The notes below the pieces were generated by a model that ran no database searches, had not been told where the DNA came from, and saw nothing but the letters and a program-made list of their open reading frames with translations. The translations under genes and the position numbers were made by a program. A stretch of 64,000 nt of DNA from Candidozyma auris (taxonomy: Eukaryota; Ascomycota; Pichiomycetes; Serinales; Metschnikowiaceae): positions 682,001 to 746,000 of the forward strand of contig NC_072813.1 of assembly GCF_003013715.1 (NCBI RefSeq), written 5' to 3'. Positions 39,701 to 48,587 of the stretch are shown piece by piece (within the stretch, counting starts at the first letter, position 1; the number at the start of each line of letters is the position of its first letter).

Positions 39701-39771
39701 ACGGTTGCAAAATCAACAAAGCCTTTCGGGAGCGGTACCAGCAACAACGGGCTAGAGGATACCCATGTCAT
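36760..39771 (-). CDS. RIC1: RIC1, subunit of the Ypt6/Rab6 guanine-nucleotide exchange complex
   Basis: This 1003-residue protein resembles Ric1, which with Rgp1 activates the Golgi GTPase Ypt6 for endosome-to-Golgi retrieval. The N-terminal half is beta-propeller-like (SSSPLLLVPLPKGFVDFAT near the start). The C-terminal RIC1 domain has FDYCLELLLFDFIDE, then LLRKIEICYWHKFFKLLNE, then LCYNYLIVYLNF and WDHCFELCRFVKLLEPSGE. The longest frame begins at TTG (39853-39855). I use the first ATG (39769-39771), which gives a natural start just before the propeller. S. cerevisiae Ric1 is 1056 residues. Confidence 0.88.
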   Translation of the reverse strand: MTWVSSSPLLLVPLPKGFVDFATVPQTPLLAIATDTALLIHHASSLVPISVHERSSECLESHGRSVQINVRQVSVDTSRLDQLHATNVFVQTESNYILVYHLLINYSKSLYEIHDKKNDDELLQNSLPLALLSKFSLTSLLKSATKSILQGGLNIVNLENVEHFNNSTNDDEQRNDVIPLVKVSLVKILKMNGVIKSLWCKLNSQTLLFHNDNEEIQVLNLKTQRCEVFKLDDYEWFEPHSLVLYDLTKNHFVFVNTSMNVLLVEIAHEEDDTLYLKRIALLKLDKPAKSIQHNPQFDLFLIETDDSYDLYKIDYLGKKHSMAFIKRVVTSKNLTSCHWAPCGSFFVVTDLKNGYWKLISKFGATLFDSEAIQSDFNKTENLGLKQLFDFCRSSKVLVSPSSLALYIIDSQKKNVHFILLISSQDLLGDAVLHDQTNVSLLEADYSFHKVPLIPHYQRVLTKYHHINGTSKRLSSRKPTAHFIIRKNFANQLSVSYGDRISVSTPISRGLEAQHALWYNFVNHHMESMNIINHHWLGGNLVLINRFVRDDIDDDGTVDLMADEVVVMKTALSRLGSGGVNFRLDTDLIVWRHHFKAKILNADIQNDEENFSKLLVLITGDLKIVIIEFNKLGGNEDNKLGISIRRSIHLSSIQHKLAIPLIAKMVMAQQRHFFFLLSNGDLFLLKNQHLEGDNAPTGRGLTQTNNMYELVKICNAVETIHMNNIDFGCGKVIPHLTVKTGDEILIYKTQELVDSVYTFEGVAKHPGIEVEQSLRPIKVCLSSMQALKTQQVDGAIEVTGFEYQTIIKNEHLIVKHRPSRQLILNKFIQHDLFESNLEVTNIVNTYKHIPNFDYCLELLLFDFIDEQSDSAFERVMRLVSITDKADNIYVNLLRKIEICYWHKFFKLLNETPLNFMNRLIKSQDVELCYNYLIVYLNFKREYESAETPEDDQALLDSKDRQIILRIIDLLKSSESWDHCFELCRFVKLLEPSGELLQQMRTHIQ

Positions 39772-40383
39772 ATCTAGTGTGTAGGCGCGAACGAAGCGAT
39801 GAAGTTGAATAGAACGAGGGTCTTTTGGGTGATCTGTATGTATATATCTAGCCAAGCGCGATAAGTAGTAGGCGAGGCACGGAAGGATCTAACCGAGTGA
39901 GACCCCAATTGATGCCATTTAGGCCTGAAACAAGATTGAGCTAGATAAGCCAAAATGGACCAGGCAAATTCATCGAATCTGATTCTAGCCAAAGAAAACG
40001 ATTAATCCGCTTCATTCCGTGACTATGCTGCTTGCGTAAAATAGCATAAGAACAGACGGATAGCTTTTTTACCAATCAAGTTTGAAATATCTCATAATCT
40101 AATTGCATTATTTTAGCAGGTTATCAGCAATTCTTACTTAATATTACATCTACCTGATATACACATCGATTTATCATGAGGAGTCATAACCTCGCTCAGC
40201 GTTGCATCGATGTACCTCATCTTCGAACACCTCTTTACTACACAAAAAAAAAACGAATTGACTTCATGTCAATGAGGTCGACCCTCATGAAGTCAGACAA
40301 ATTATCTTCTATTCACCATTGTTACAAAAGAGTCTTCTTAAATGTACATTATTATATGACGGAGAGTAATATCCAAAAGCACC
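39772..40383. other. Intergenic: RPS16 3' flank and RIC1 promoter
   Basis: This 612-bp spacer lies between tandem minus-strand genes. It includes a strong inverted repeat followed on the minus strand by a T-run (see separate entry) and AT-rich sequence near 40080-40160. No ORF is supported. Confidence 0.55.
40243..40295 (-). terminator. Hairpin plus T-run downstream of RPS16
   Basis: On the RPS16 strand, 10-bp perfect arms (40286-40295 and 40259-40268) enclose a 17-nt loop. The loop itself holds a shorter ATGAGG/CCTCAT repeat around GTCGAC. A run of 10 T (40244-40253) follows five bases later. The element starts about 90 nt after the RPS16 stop. It looks like a factor-independent terminator, unusual for a Pol II gene. 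It may instead be an mRNA 3' UTR structure. Confidence 0.45.
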
Positions 40384-41091
40384 TTAACGGTAAGACTTCT
40401 GGAATCTGGCTCTGGCACCACGACCACCGAACTTCTTTGGCTCCATTCTTCTGGCATCAGCAACCAACAAGGTCTTGTCGAAAGAGGAGAAGATCTTCTT
40501 CAACTCGTTCTTGGAGGCCTCGTCAACGTATTTCTGGTGGTAAGCAACCAAGCCCTTGGCAATGGCCTGTCTGATGGCGTACACCTGAGAGACGTGACCA
40601 CCACCGGTGACCTTCACTCTGATGTCGATGTTCTGGAACTTGTCCAAACCGGCCAAAGTCAATGGCTCGTATACCTTGAAACGCAAGATCTCTGGCTCAA
40701 CAAGGGTGATTGGGGAACCGTTGACCTTAATCAAACCCTTACCGGCCTTGACGTGGGCAACGGCGGTAGCAGTCTTCTTCTTACCAAAAGTCTGTATTGT
40801 TAGTAGGTGAAAAGTGAGGACTTGAGCCAAACGCTGACTCGCTTGAACGACTGGAAATAATGATAAACAAGTTGTAGACTCTTCATAATCTTAGAATTAG
40901 AAAGTAAAGAACATTGATTTTTTATCAGCTTGTGCACTGGGCACTTCGTGGACTGAAAAACTGCAAATGGGATGTCATTTCATGGAACTATGCTTTGCAA
41001 ATCTGTGGGATTTTAACATGGTCTTGCCAGTCAACAATGCTTTGGCCGTGAATTTTGCAACTTCACATACCTGGACAGATGGAGTGGACAT
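40384..41091 (-). CDS. RPS16: Ribosomal protein S16 (uS9), two exons (41071-41091 and 40384-40791)
   Basis: The spliced protein has 142 residues. Exon 1 encodes MSTPSVQ, and exon 2 continues [17 protein letters not shown] through to the C-terminal [12 protein letters not shown], whose basic tail reaches the ribosomal P-site tRNA. Without splicing, the exon 2 frame would begin at a non-ATG codon inside the intron. S. cerevisiae RPS16 (143 residues) also carries an intron close to its start. The gene is divergent from RPL13, with 367 bp between start codons. Confidence 0.96.
40792..41070 (-). other. RPS16 intron, 279 nt
   Basis: The minus strand shows a canonical GTATGT 5' site (complement of 41065-41070), branch site TACTAAC (complement of 40799-40805) and 3' site AATACAG. 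Seven bases separate the branch heptamer from exon 2. I see no C/D-box snoRNA signature inside it. Confidence 0.95.
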
Positions 41092-41458
41092 CTTGGGTAC
41101 TAGAATGTGATTGAAGGAGAAAAGATTTTGCACAAATTAGCGGTAGTTTTTTTTACTAGATGCGAGGAAATTTTTTTACTGCGTGCAGGGAATCAACTTG
41201 TGTTTGAGCCTTTACTCACTGTATAAGTATGGGTGCACGGGTTTAGTGGACATATAATAGCCCCAAGTGCGATTGTGTGCTACTCAGTGTGCGGTTTAGA
41301 GAGGAAGCTCACTGTAACAGTGCGAAAAAGTTCATTCACGTGATGGGATGTGACTTGTGTTTCCGGCGTGTACCTGGGAGTCCCTCAGCGAGGGTAGGCT
41401 AGCGAAAAAAAAAAACTTCCCTTCTTCGAATCTTCTCACTACAACTCATCAAGGGAAA
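41092..41458. promoter_or_regulatory. Shared divergent promoter of RPS16 and RPL13
   Basis: This 367-bp region serves two ribosomal protein genes. It holds TCACGTGA (41336-41343), TATA-like stretches near 41222 and 41251, and T/A-runs near each start. The classic Tbf1 word TTAGGG is not present in exact form. Confidence 0.75.
41336..41343. promoter_or_regulatory. Cbf1-type palindrome TCACGTGA
   Basis: This is a perfect 8-bp palindrome, 116 bp before RPL13. In CTG-clade yeasts Cbf1 sites occur at ribosomal protein promoters together with Tbf1. The role here is inferred from that knowledge. Confidence 0.6.
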
Positions 41459-42055
41459 ATGGCTATCGCTAAGAACCAACCAATCTTGAAGAACCACTTC
41501 AGAAAGCACTGGCAGGAACGTGTCAGAGTGCACTTGGACCAGGCCGGCAAGAAGGTTTCCAGACGTCAGGCTAGAGCCGCCAAGGCCGCCAGAGTTGCCC
41601 CAAAGCCAGTTGATCTTTTGAGACCAGTGGTGAGATGTCCTACCATCAAGTACAACAGAAAGGTCAGAGCCGGCAGAGGTTTCACTTTGGCTGAGGTGAA
41701 AGCTGCTGGTTTGACTCCAAAGTACGCCAGAACCGTTGGTATTGCCGTGGACCACAGAAGACAGAACCGTTCGCAGGAAACCTTCGAGCTCAACGTTGCC
41801 AGATTGAACGAATACAAGTCTAAGTTGGTTGTGTTCGACAAGACGACCCAGGCTGCTGGTGAGCAGGTTTCTGTTCCAGCTGCTTTCCCAATTACCCAGG
41901 CTGCCCCAGAGTCTGCTCCAAGAGCCGTTGAGGTTCCTGAGAAGACCGCCTACGAGACCTTGAGAGCTGCCCAGAACAAGAAGAAGTACAAGGGTATCAG
42001 AGACAAGAGAGCCAAGGAGAAGGCTGAGGCTGAGGCTGACAAGAAGAAGAAATAA
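41459..42055 (+). CDS. RPL13: 60S ribosomal protein L13 (eL13)
   Basis: This 198-residue protein starts at the ATG at 41459, where [22 protein letters not shown] matches the eL13 N-terminus. A longer frame begins at a non-ATG codon at 41357. The conserved core [21 protein letters not shown] and [10 protein letters not shown] are present, and the lysine-rich tail ends in KKKK. Codon bias is extreme (AAG, AGA, GCC/GCT). It shares its promoter with RPS16. No coding-region intron is needed. Confidence 0.96.
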
Positions 42056-42605
42056 GCTAGTAGGGCTCATTTCTTTAAATTCAGGTGTATAAATTAATAG
42101 CTACGCGGTTAAGTTAGCATTCGTGATGGCACTTCTTTGTGACGTAGAAGATCTGTCGATTAGTGTATTCGATTCATGTCTGACACAGGTGCGTTCGTGT
42201 TGAACTGAGATGACCAACTGTAGAAGACAATACACATACAGTAAAACGACGGAGCCTACAAATTGAACATACCAATTTCGTAAATAAAATGCACCGTTGA
42301 TGGTATACTGTGATCGTCATCTATGCTGGAAAACTGGCTTTTCGTTCGATGAAGGATTGACCCAATAGAGAACTTTACCCATCATGGAGAGCGGCATCTT
42401 TTTACTTTTGATACTGTAATAGCAAGAAACGACTTTATAATAGTGTTCCTTGCATATTCCCCTGTCACCTCTGATTATTTTGGTAGGGATTATTCTCACC
42501 AGATTGTCAAAATTACGCCTTCAGCAGTTCAGTTCTACACTTTATTTCATAATATATGTTTATTAATATATTACAGTGATTGCAAGAGTTGTCAAGGTGA
42601 AAGAC
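42056..42605. other. Intergenic: RPL13 and RPP1 3' flanks
   Basis: This 550-bp region lies between convergent ribosomal genes, with AT-rich 3' sequence (for example around 42540-42575). I see no RNA gene or motif copy. Confidence 0.55.
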
Positions 42606-42932
42606 TTAGTCGAACAAACCGAAGCCCATGTCGTCGTCAGACTCCTCCTTGGCCTCCTCTTCCTTCTCCTCAGCAGCAGCCTCCTCAGCACCACCGGCAG
42701 CAGCAGCACCAGCACCGGCAGCAGCGGCACCAGCAGCAGGGGCAGCCTGAATGTTGAAGAACAACTCCTTCAAGTCCTTGCCCTCCAAGGCTCTGGCGAA
42801 GATCTCAGTCCAGATGGGCTCGACTTGCACGTCAGCCTTGGCGGTCAAAGTGGCCAACTTGTCGGCGGAGATCTCGAGACCGGAGTCAGCCAAGATCAAG
42901 GCGGCGTAGGACAAAGCGGATTCAGTAGACAT
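42606..42932 (-). CDS. RPP1: 60S acidic ribosomal protein P1
   Basis: This 108-residue protein starts at the ATG at 42930-42932; one codon upstream a GTG is also in frame. [18 protein letters not shown] and the helix [17 protein letters not shown] segment identify a P1 stalk protein. An Ala/Gly hinge follows, then the invariant C-terminus [12 protein letters not shown], which recruits elongation factors and is the target of ribosome-inactivating proteins. CTG-clade yeasts have P1A and P1B; I cannot tell which this is. Confidence 0.94.
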   Translation of the reverse strand: MSTESALSYAALILADSGLEISADKLATLTAKADVQVEPIWTEIFARALEGKDLKELFFNIQAAPAAGAAAAGAGAAAAGGAEEAAAEEKEEEAKEESDDDMGFGLFD

Positions 42933-43056
42933 CACGAATAACTAGAAGTAATCAGATTAAGCAATTGGCAGACTAATTCTTAGTTTGTAGAGAGAAGTAT
43001 CAAGGAGTTGAACAGTTTTTTTTTCATGCGCGAGGGAAGCCACGATGGAGGATGGT

Positions 43057-43062
43057 CACGTG
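43057..43062. promoter_or_regulatory. CACGTG site upstream of RPP1
   Basis: GGTCACGTGG lies 125 bp upstream of the RPP1 start. It is the same E-box core seen at the RPS16/RPL13 promoter, consistent with Cbf1 control of ribosomal genes. Confidence 0.55.
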
Positions 43063-44492
43063 GTGAACATGAGGGCTCAACCCTGGCGATGGACATCACC
43101 ATCAGAAAAAAGTGCCGACAAATCGTGATTGGAAGTGTAGTTCGTCATCTAGAGGCTTTGGTTTAAACAATTAACTGAAGGGCACGATCAAGGTATGAAC
43201 AGGTCACCTTAGGTAGCTTGACTGGGTATGCGAGATAAAGTGATGCTGGAAATGGCTGCGAAATTGAGCGTGCTGGAGAGCCATTGAGATTGGGTCGGTA
43301 GTTAACGCCAGCTATGAACTCTTGATAAATGGAGGCCTAGTGCTAATAAGCGAGAATTTTACGAAAGACAGTACTGGCTATTAAGTACGATCAAAAGTCA
43401 AGTGGAAGAGTACGGGATAAGGTTGTGCGATAGCCTGCTTGGGAAGCCTGCAACATTAAACCATCCAAGATTTTTACGTCACGTTTCAATTCAGTGATTG
43501 GAGAACTTTCGAAACTCGGCTTTGAGTAGAATGGTATTGAACTGGAGATTTCAAAGGGATGAAGCTTTATTGGTCGACACAGCATGAATCATGAGACCCA
43601 ATCGGTGGGGGGTAAATGAAACCCCACAAGACGGTTGAAGTTCCTGGCAAATGCAATCGGAGAAAGAATAACCCAATCTGATAGGCAAAGCGTAGTAGCA
43701 GCTCATAAATTGAGCATTTTTCCGGATCCTTTGTAATGGATTTCAAATGCAAAAGTTAGAGCCTTCCTTTTGAAGGTCGAAAGTATACTACTCCATCAAC
43801 TCTCAGTGATGTTTTTAAAAATATAAGAAGCATTGAGTCGCCTCGAAAATTCTCATAATATAGTGGAACCGAAGTCTGTGTGCTCTTTGCATAGTGTGGA
43901 AACCCTCAAACAAACAGGCTGTTTGTGAGAAAGTAGACACTATAATGAGATGGATTTGGGAGTAGCCCAGCACGAAACTTGAGAAGCTTATTTATTGGAG
44001 CCGTTGTTAAAGCACCTTTACGTTAGGGTCCCAGAGAGTAAGTGAAACAGTTGCAAGGCCAATCCAAGAAATAAGCTTCAGTCGTGATTTGCAGGTGAAA
44101 ACAGAATGGGCTTTTATCGGCCGGGAACGGCAAGACTCTACTGGAGTGTACTCTGATTCATGTTTGTTTGTTGTAGGCTGGCTGAGACTGTGAAACAAAC
44201 TAAAAAAAAAAAAAAAAAGAAAAGAGCGAAGTAAACCTCGAGCCGCCAGGGATTCACACAATGGTGTTTGCAGCATTGTTCGAGAAGCGTATGAGATCAG
44301 CGCCAGTTCCAGAAGGTTAAATCTACCGCGTTGCAGGTAAATAGCCGGCGTGGCTGGTTAGCCCTCGATCGTGTTTGTATGTGGGAACAGTAAACAGATT
44401 GCTGGGGCGCAAATCCACGCCAAAGCCCTAGTTAAGCTAGACTTACTGAAAATTAGCCAAAAACAAAATAAAACACGACAAGAAAAATTACA

Positions 44493-44520
44493 AGTAGCCC
44501 CAGTAGCCCCAGTAACCCCC
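44493..44520. repeat. Three copies of a 9-bp tandem repeat
   Basis: AGTAGCCCC occurs twice and is followed by AGTAACCCC plus one C. The repeat lies in the gene-free interval and has no known function. Confidence 0.85.
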
Positions 44521-45401
44521 CTAGTAGGTCGTTCACGCTCAATGATATCATCGAAGAAATATGCCAGAGGGGTAACCTCACCCTTGCTGGGACGCTTTCG
44601 CAGCCAGAGCAACGCTGCCGTGAAAGTGCGTCTGGAGAGATCTGTGCCGAAGAAATCCTCCCTCACTCTCACTCGCACCACACATATGTGGGCCAAGCGA
44701 GGCTTGCCAGGGAAGAGAGAACGATTTCGAGCAGAGAGCAGCCAGTGCAATCAGGCATTGAGGCAAAGGAATAATCATCATGGAAAGCGAATTTCTCCAT
44801 CAATTGCGTCGGAACAAACACGACACATGCCCAAAATAGTAACGGGCCAAGCAGGCCCCAAGGTCCCTCCACCTCCCCCTTCCCCGGGTCCCTAAGGGTG
44901 CCACCACCCAATGGTTTCAGAATCATGTTTCACCCTCGGACCAAGCCGTTTGTGTTAGGTCATGCGACTTGGCAGTGGACACCAGCAAGGAAATAGGCTA
45001 CCATGAGAGGAAGAGACACCGACCGATTGGGGCTGGCGGGAGGAGACGGCCACTGGCTTAGTGTAAGCCTGGCAGCACAGGATAATGTATGGGGGGCAGA
45101 TAAGGTGGAGGAGAGACAGACGAAGAAAAGAGATAAACGAGAAGATTTGGACGAGGACAACGCCAACATCAGGAAAAGGTAAAAAAAAAAAGCCGTGGCA
45201 ACACCATGCTACGTCCCTCCATCCGTTTTTTTTTTGTACTCCATCTTGTGACAAACGGTAGGGTGCCTACAATGGCTGCAAAAGCGCATACGGTTTTTGG
45301 TGCTACCGCCAGCGGAGTGCACGAGGAGATCCGACCTCAGATGGAGCAAATCCCCTGGGGCGCGGCCACGAGCGTGCCTGGGGGAGAATGAAGCAGGGAG
45401 C

Positions 45402-45417
45402 GAGCGAGCGCTCGCTC
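45402..45417. repeat. 16-bp perfect GC-rich palindrome
   Basis: GAGCGAGCGCTCGCTC equals its own reverse complement. It sits in the GC island at 45290-45485. Confidence 0.9.
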
Positions 45418-46148
45418 AGAGCAAAGGCTGGGCCGGCGGGCGGAAAACGCGAGTCAAGGGAATGGAGCGCCAAAGCCGACCCTTAGAAAAAAAAAAAAAA
45501 ATAAAAAAACAACCTGTGAAATGGAATGGTTGCAATTAGCAAGGGTACTGGCGAATTAGTCTCGTACCTGTTTTGGCGGGCCTTTGAAACATACCACCTG
45601 ATGCTAAACGAGGGGGGCCATGGGTGGATGGTGAGTGGTGGAACCTGAGGCACTGGGCAGCAGCAGTTGCCAGCGGCGCCGGCAGTGAGGTTACAGGTGA
45701 TTACAGAGGCACTGCGCAAAATGGCAGAATGGCAGAATGACGGCGGTAGAGCAACTGGGACGGGTGCACTTGGGAAAGGTTACTTTTGTTTTTGGCAGTG
45801 GTTTACTTGGAAAGTCTAATTGCTGCTGGCCGCTTACAGATTGACCACTTTCTCTGCTAAATATATCGGGCTGGCCAGAGTTGTTTACTCTCACCTTGTG
45901 TGTACTATAATTACCATCCGCTGGGACGTGGTGGGCCCAAAAGGAGAAATTGACTTTCGGGGCTGCCTAACCTTCCCTCTACTCACCGCATAGGCACATG
46001 CCGCCCGTGCATTCTTCCGCGCCTGCATGCAGGCACTCCCACCGCTACCCATGCAATCTCTGCGTCCCTTCACGTCTTGCTTTCCTTTGTGTGAATCGTC
46101 AACGCCTCCTGCCTTGTTTCGAACTCCCTCCATGCTTTCCGACAGAAT

Positions 46149-46155
46149 TATATAA
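46149..46155 (+). promoter_or_regulatory. TATA box of the exoglucanase gene
   Basis: TATATAAG lies about 257 bp before the ATG at 46412. A pyrimidine-rich leader between them suggests a 5' UTR of roughly 150-200 nt. Confidence 0.5.
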
Positions 46156-46411
46156 GGGGCAGCATTCCCCTGCAACCTTGCTGCCTGGTGTTTTTCTTCC
46201 CTTTGGTCGCTTTTCAAAATCAAACAAAGCTTGCTTTTTCTTCCGCCTTTGCCTGCTTCCGTCTGAATTTCGGCTCGTTTCATCGTCTTTCGCTGATAAC
46301 CTCCGTAACGCCTCCAACCTTTGTCGTGCTGGTTGGTGATTACATCGTTTTCCGCTTTTTTTCCCCTTTCTTCTTCGCCCTTTGCTTTTTTAAGCAGACT
46401 TCTTTTCGACA

Positions 46412-47662
46412 ATGAAGCTTTTTAATTTGCTCTCCCTCGCTACCTCGGCGTTGGCTGCAACTACCTTCAGAAGAGGCAACAACAAAGGCGTCAACTGGGA
46501 CTACGAAAACAAATTGGTCCAGGGCGTCAACTTGGGCGGTTGGTTCGTTCTCGAGCCCTATATAACGCCGTCTCTCTTCAAGGACTGTGTGGGCACTGTC
46601 CCTGTGGATGAATACCACTACACTAAGTCTCTCGGCAAAGATGAGGCCAAAAAGAGATTGCAACAGCACTGGGATACATGGTACACTGAAGACGACTTCA
46701 AGGCCATTGCTGACGCTGGCCTCAACACTGTGAGAATTCCCATTGGCTACTGGGCCTACGATCTTTTGGACGACGACCCTTACGTCCAGGGTCAGGACTA
46801 CTACTTGGAGAGGGCCATTGGCTGGGCCCGCAAGCACGGCTTGGCTGTCTGGATCGACTTGCACGGTGCTCCAGGCTCCCAGAACGGGTTTGACAACTCT
46901 GGCTTGAGAGACCAAATTGAGTTTCAGACCGACGAGAACATTGCCCTCACTCTTACTGCATTGCAAAAGATTTTCGACAAGTATGGTGGCTCCGACTACG
47001 AAGATGTTGTGAGCGGTATCCAGCTCTTGAATGAGCCTCTTGGTCCTTCTGCTGACATGAACCAGCTCAAAAACTTCTACTACTGGGGCTACAACAACAT
47101 GAGATCTGTTTCGTACAACAATGTCATTATCCATGATGCTTTCATGCAGACCGACGGCTACTGGGACAGTTTCATGAACGTCAAGGACGGCTACTGGAAG
47201 GTTGTGCTTGATCACCACCACTACCAGGTGTTCTCTGCCGGTGAACTTGCCATGGACATCAACAAGCACATTGAGACTGCTTGCAGCTGGGGCCCCAAGC
47301 ACCAGAAAGAGTATCACTGGAATGTGATTGGTGAGTGGTCTGCTGCTCTCACTGACTGTGCATTCTGGTTGAATGGTGTTGGTCGTGGTGCTCGCTGGTC
47401 TGGTGACTACGACAACTCTCCAAAGTACGGCTCTTGTGATCCATACACCAGTGCTACCACCTGGACTGACGAACACAAGAAGAACGTGCGTAAGTACCTT
47501 GAGGCCCAACTTGACGCCTACTCGACCGCCAGCGGTTGGATCTTCTGGAACTGGAAGTGTGAGGATGCTGTGGACTGGGACATGTCAGAGTTGATCAAGA
47601 TCGGCGTTTTCCCCCAGCCATTGAACGACAGACAGTATCCTAACCAGTGCGTCTACTCCTAA
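46412..47662 (+). CDS. XOG1: Secreted exo-1,3-beta-glucanase (GH5)
   Basis: This 416-residue protein matches the Exg1/Xog1 family, secreted enzymes that trim cell-wall 1,3-beta-glucan. It has a signal peptide (about 1-16), a Kex2-type Arg20-Arg21 site, and the GH5 domain with [17 protein letters not shown], the acid/base Glu208 in LLNEP, and the nucleophile Glu308 in [12 protein letters not shown]. The C-terminus ([14 protein letters not shown]) is conserved. The start at 46412 gives a normal signal peptide. Large open frames on the opposite strand across this gene are shadows caused by its biased codons. A 3.5-kb gene-free interval lies upstream. Confidence 0.95.
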   Translation: MKLFNLLSLATSALAATTFRRGNNKGVNWDYENKLVQGVNLGGWFVLEPYITPSLFKDCVGTVPVDEYHYTKSLGKDEAKKRLQQHWDTWYTEDDFKAIADAGLNTVRIPIGYWAYDLLDDDPYVQGQDYYLERAIGWARKHGLAVWIDLHGAPGSQNGFDNSGLRDQIEFQTDENIALTLTALQKIFDKYGGSDYEDVVSGIQLLNEPLGPSADMNQLKNFYYWGYNNMRSVSYNNVIIHDAFMQTDGYWDSFMNVKDGYWKVVLDHHHYQVFSAGELAMDINKHIETACSWGPKHQKEYHWNVIGEWSAALTDCAFWLNGVGRGARWSGDYDNSPKYGSCDPYTSATTWTDEHKKNVRKYLEAQLDAYSTASGWIFWNWKCEDAVDWDMSELIKIGVFPQPLNDRQYPNQCVYS

Positions 47663-48587
47663 TGAGCCTTGGCCATTTGGCCACTAGAATCTTTCTTCAA
47701 AAAAATGTTTCGGAAATTAATAAAGAATATCGGTATATAATGTAGCATCCGTTTCAGATTCCTGATCTGAGAATGGTAGGCGTTGCGGGTCCAATGAGAG
47801 CAAGTGCTTCAGAGCGGGCTGACGTATGATTAGACACCGATTCATGACATTGGCGCTGTACCAGCATTACTGAAGTATTAGGCTTAGCTTGTCACGATTG
47901 CCTAGGTAGTTGCTAGAGAATGAGCAAGAAATGCTGGAATTGAAGCCACTCTTTGCAGCCATGCTCGAGTCCACAAAAATAGAGAGATCTCTACCAGGTC
48001 TACTGCCAAGCGCAAAACTCTGCAGCGTGCCTTCGGATACTCAATTGCATCAACTGATGCTCAGACTCTTTTTTCTCTTCATTTTGATCCCTCCTTCCAC
48101 TGGTTTTGTGCCTCTTTCCCATCATCGTTCCCAATTCTGGCCCCACCGACGCTATTTCGGCAAGTGACCTTCTCATTCCGGTATCAATCTTGATAGTCCA
48201 CACAACGTGCAAGTGGCTCAGTTCAGACGAAATTCGATTCTCTAGCGCCGATAAAGAATTCTCTCTCTCTTTTTCTTCCGTAAGGGCCTTATTTGCGGCT
48301 TGGTTTCGGCAACAGCAGAATCCTTAGAGTATCACCAGAAGCAAGTGCAAGCTGCACAGGCGATAGCGGCGAGGGCCATTTCGCAGCCGAGAATTGTAGC
48401 TGCGATGTTACATTACAGAAATAATATGAATTGCGCATTTTATGGAGGGCATGTTGAATCTCTAACAGGATGCGTACCTCTATTTGATCTTTAGCAGGAC
48501 GTTTTGTAGAAGCGAATTATGGGGCGCTACCCCATGAATACAACTCACATACTTTTCTGAACTGTCAGCAGAGCTGTCCACAACCCT
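47663..48587. other. Intergenic: convergent exoglucanase and PLP-enzyme genes
   Basis: This 925-bp gap is long for convergent genes. It contains a minus-strand motif copy at 47952-47962. An open frame at 47910 begins at TTG and is not convincing. It may hold a small RNA or unrecognised short gene; I see no signature. Confidence 0.45.

Larger units (their letters stand above)
42933..46411. promoter_or_regulatory. 3.5-kb gene-free interval between RPP1 and the exoglucanase gene
   Basis: This is the longest gene-free stretch in the window. The first part (to about 44300) is ordinary, somewhat AT-rich intergenic DNA. From about 44500 GC rises, with a core at 45290-45485 that is well above 60% GC. 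Motif copies lie at 43252-43262, 45272-45282 and 45526-45536, all on plus. Other contents are A-runs (44202-44218, 45486-45500), a 9-bp tandem repeat (44493-44520), a GC palindrome (45402-45417) and a TATA box (46149). Several overlapping frames exist on both strands, but none has a recognisable product. The last 250 bp are a pyrimidine-rich leader. Confidence 0.6.

Noticed and set aside
40792..41070. snoRNA within the RPS16 intron
   Set aside because: No paired C and D boxes or H/ACA boxes are visible in the intron.
42933..46411. Centromere
   Set aside because: The size would fit a small regional centromere, but GC is average to high rather than low, and no other supporting sign can be read from sequence alone.
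46340..47509. 389-codon minus-strand frame antisense to the exoglucanase gene
   Set aside because: It is a mirror of the strongly biased codons of the real GH5 gene and has no family signature.
47910..48167. 85-codon frame in the exoglucanase/PLP-enzyme spacer
   Set aside because: It begins at TTG, has low-complexity content and no recognisable domain.
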